Below, in pieces: positions 6,783 through 8,204 of a stretch of 8,204 nt of DNA. Source of the stretch: Rhodospirillales bacterium (GTDB lineage: Bacteria; Pseudomonadota; Alphaproteobacteria; Rhodospirillales; JABHCV01); the NCBI GenBank assembly GCA_016776705.1, contig JADHSW010000135.1, forward strand, positions 1 to 8,204. Reading direction: 5' to 3'. Below the pieces are notes generated by a model that saw only the letters and a program-made list of their open reading frames with translations, searched no databases and was not told where the DNA came from. The position numbers were made by a program, and so were the translations under genes. Each line of letters opens with the position of its first letter. The stretch's first letter is position 1.

Positions 6783-6800
6783 GGTTGAATAATTTGGTAT

Positions 6801-7526
6801 TCACTCCTGATGATCCGCGGCTTCCGCTATCAGACGATTGGATGCCTCCTCAATGCGGCTTTCCAGATCGGCCATGAAAGTTTTGCGATCCAGTCCTTCC
6901 GGTATGGGGGTAAGAAACTCGATGATGATCTTTCCAGGTTTCTTGGCGAAAGACCTGCGCCCCCAGAACAGGCCGGAATTCAGGGCGACGGGGACAACGG
7001 CAACTCCCGCCTGCTTGTAAACGGCGGCAATACCCGGATGGTAGGGCAGCTTGTCGCCAGGATTGCTGCGTGTCCCTTCCGGGAAAATCACCAGCTGGCG
7101 ACCATCCCGAACAACTTCGATGCTGTCACGGACCATCTGTTTCAAGGCTGATGCCCCACCATCCCTGTCAATGGCTACCATCTTGTCCTTTTTAAGCAGC
7201 CAGCCATAAAACGGGATCGACAGCAGTTGTTTCTTCAATACGTAGGAGACATCCTCCAAAATCAGGAAGAAAATTCCCGTATCCCAGGCCGACTGATGCT
7301 TGGATGCAAACAGTGCCGGGCCGTTTGGTATATTTTCACGGCCCCTGACCTCATAACTCAAACCGGCAACCATTTTCAGAGTTGCCATGGTAAGCAACAT
7401 CCAGAATTTGAACCCCTGGTTCAGCACCGCCCTTGGCAGGGGGAGGGTCAGCACCATTAATGTGACGAGAATAGTCGAGCCGCCAAAGAAAAGGATATTA
7501 AACAGGACTGATCTTATGAAGTTCAT
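6801..7526 (-). CDS. plsC: 1-acyl-sn-glycerol-3-phosphate acyltransferase (PlsC/LPLAT family)
   Basis: The enzyme adds the second acyl chain to lysophosphatidic acid at the inner membrane to make phosphatidic acid. The 241-residue protein has the family blocks in order: an N-terminal membrane helix (about residues 7-30); block I KHQSAWD with His77 and Asp82 (H-x4-D catalytic pair); block II VAIDRDGG (about 117-124); block III FPEGTRS (148-154), which binds the phosphate; and block IV VPVALNSG (about 178-185). Length is usual for the family. The ATG at 7526 shares one base with the stop of the preceding gene (TGATG), so translation is likely coupled. GGAAGG lies 10 bases upstream. A TTG one codon earlier (7529) would give a 4-base overlap and cannot be excluded. 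Acyl-chain specificity cannot be read from the sequence, and related acyltransferases such as ornithine-lipid OlsA share these blocks. Confidence 0.9.
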   Translation of the reverse strand: MNFIRSVLFNILFFGGSTILVTLMVLTLPLPRAVLNQGFKFWMLLTMATLKMVAGLSYEVRGRENIPNGPALFASKHQSAWDTGIFFLILEDVSYVLKKQLLSIPFYGWLLKKDKMVAIDRDGGASALKQMVRDSIEVVRDGRQLVIFPEGTRSNPGDKLPYHPGIAAVYKQAGVAVVPVALNSGLFWGRRSFAKKPGKIIIEFLTPIPEGLDRKTFMADLESRIEEASNRLIAEAADHQE

Positions 7527-8158
7527 CAATTGGCGACCTTCCGGGATGGTATTTTCTCGGTTTGCTGACGAAGCCAGGCGAGCATGAATTTATTATACTC
7601 ACCAGCGATTAAGCCTGCCGTGCCGCGCCATGCCCACCATTTGTCCACCTTCACATGTTCGGGAAACACCGGATGCGAGATAATATCGGTATCCGGCATG
7701 GCATGGCGAAATTCCAGCAGGCTTCGGGGCATATGATAAGCTGCCGTGACAAGACGCATGGAGATGAAACCCTGTTCCCTGATCCACTCGGCGGTTTCTG
7801 TTGCATTGCCCATCGTATTTGTCGCCGTACCAATACCAACCCGGGCTTCAAGTTCTTCAGGATTGTGCTGGAACATATTGAACAGGGTTTTCACATCAAC
7901 GCCCTGATACACCCCCGATACAAACAGGCGTTCGCCCATGTCATCGGCGAGAAGTGTCAACCCTGCATCAAGACGCCCGCTTCCTCCGGTAAGCACGATG
8001 ATGGCGTCTGTATGTCGATCAGGTTCCTCAATCGTCATGGGAATGGAATCTGCAAAACGAACCAGCCCGGCGCTCCATACCAAAAACAGCGCCACGACCA
8101 GCAAGACAAGTCGTTTTAAAAGACGCTTCCCCCGACGTTGTGACTGATATCCAGCCAT
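7526..8158 (-). CDS. DUF218 (YdcF/SanA/ElyC-like) membrane-anchored protein
   Basis: This 210-residue protein has a basic N-terminus (RRGKRLLKR), one membrane helix (about residues 16-35) and then a DUF218 domain that would lie on the periplasmic side. Visible family motifs are DAIIVLTGGSGRLDAGL (about 51-67), NTMGNATETAEW (about 114-125) and LVTAAYHMPRSLLEF (about 136-150). DUF218 proteins such as ElyC and SanA of E. coli are linked to envelope integrity, but their reaction is not settled. I choose the ATG at 8158, with a GAGGGG/GGTGG purine stretch 9 to 12 bases upstream; a TTG at 8182 would add eight residues over that stretch. The gene overlaps plsC by one base, which suggests a shared role in envelope or lipid metabolism. 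Confidence 0.88.
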   Translation of the reverse strand: MAGYQSQRRGKRLLKRLVLLVVALFLVWSAGLVRFADSIPMTIEEPDRHTDAIIVLTGGSGRLDAGLTLLADDMGERLFVSGVYQGVDVKTLFNMFQHNPEELEARVGIGTATNTMGNATETAEWIREQGFISMRLVTAAYHMPRSLLEFRHAMPDTDIISHPVFPEHVKVDKWWAWRGTAGLIAGEYNKFMLAWLRQQTEKIPSRKVAN

Positions 8159-8204
8159 TTTAACTTGCCACCCCTCATGCAATTCATTTTCCCGCTGGCG
8201 GGAC

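Noticed and set aside
6505..6800. Cobalamin riboswitch ahead of nrdJ
   Set aside because: A B12-dependent enzyme invites the idea, but no B12-box-like conserved sequence was seen, and the likely leader of about 100 bases is too short for the usual architecture.
7655..8119. A 154-codon frame on the + strand opposite the DUF218 gene
   Set aside because: It is a shadow of the DUF218 frame, with no family resemblance and no plausible ribosome binding context.
8184..8204. Tail of a preceding - strand gene (VPPAGK then TGA), or a CCCGC-TG-GCGGG hairpin terminator
   Set aside because: Only six codons are visible and another frame is also open to the edge. The hairpin has a 2-base gap between its arms and only a short AAAA after it on the - strand. 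Too little to call.

Overview
The window looks like chromosomal DNA of an alphaproteobacterium, perhaps of the Rhodospirillales type. The case rests on protein character: a PAS domain very close to that of rhizobial FixL, a class II (B12-dependent) ribonucleotide reductase, and a DUF218/PlsC gene pair. Base composition looks moderate. The exact taxon is inference.

Layout. Three genes run rightward on the + strand: the 3' part of a ChaC-type gamma-glutamylcyclotransferase (cut by the left edge), a small exported protein built from two copies of one unknown domain (639-1241), and a large membrane hybrid histidine kinase (1238-3922). The last two overlap by four bases (GTGA) and are almost certainly one translationally coupled unit, with a good candidate promoter at 558-586. 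Three genes run leftward on the - strand: a DUF218/YdcF-like membrane protein (7526-8158), a PlsC-type acyltransferase (6801-7526; the two share one base, TGATG), and, after a 296-base regulatory gap, nrdJ (4129-6504). The kinase and nrdJ are convergent. Between them lies a perfect 92-bp tandem duplication that reaches into the last codons of nrdJ.

How the genes may work together. The kinase has two membrane helices flanking a periplasmic region of about 160 residues. It also has a cytoplasmic PAS domain that keeps the proximal heme-ligand histidine (His342) and the distal-pocket arginine (Arg362) of FixL, a HisKA/HATPase core, and two receiver domains. It has no DNA-binding output, so it probably feeds a phosphorelay through a partner encoded elsewhere. 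The coupled exported protein is a natural candidate partner for the periplasmic sensor region. The most interesting hypothesis here is therefore a dual-input sensor: gas or redox through heme inside the cell, plus an unknown signal outside relayed by the repeat protein. NrdJ makes deoxyribonucleotides without needing oxygen, so its position beside an apparent oxygen sensor is suggestive, but no shared regulation is visible.

The nrdJ upstream gap is rich in signals: a cluster of five DnaA-box-like sequences (one perfect), GTTC-N7-GTTC-like LexA half-sites and a candidate promoter. The DUF218-plsC pair looks like ordinary envelope housekeeping. No RNA genes, insertion sequences or CRISPR arrays were seen.
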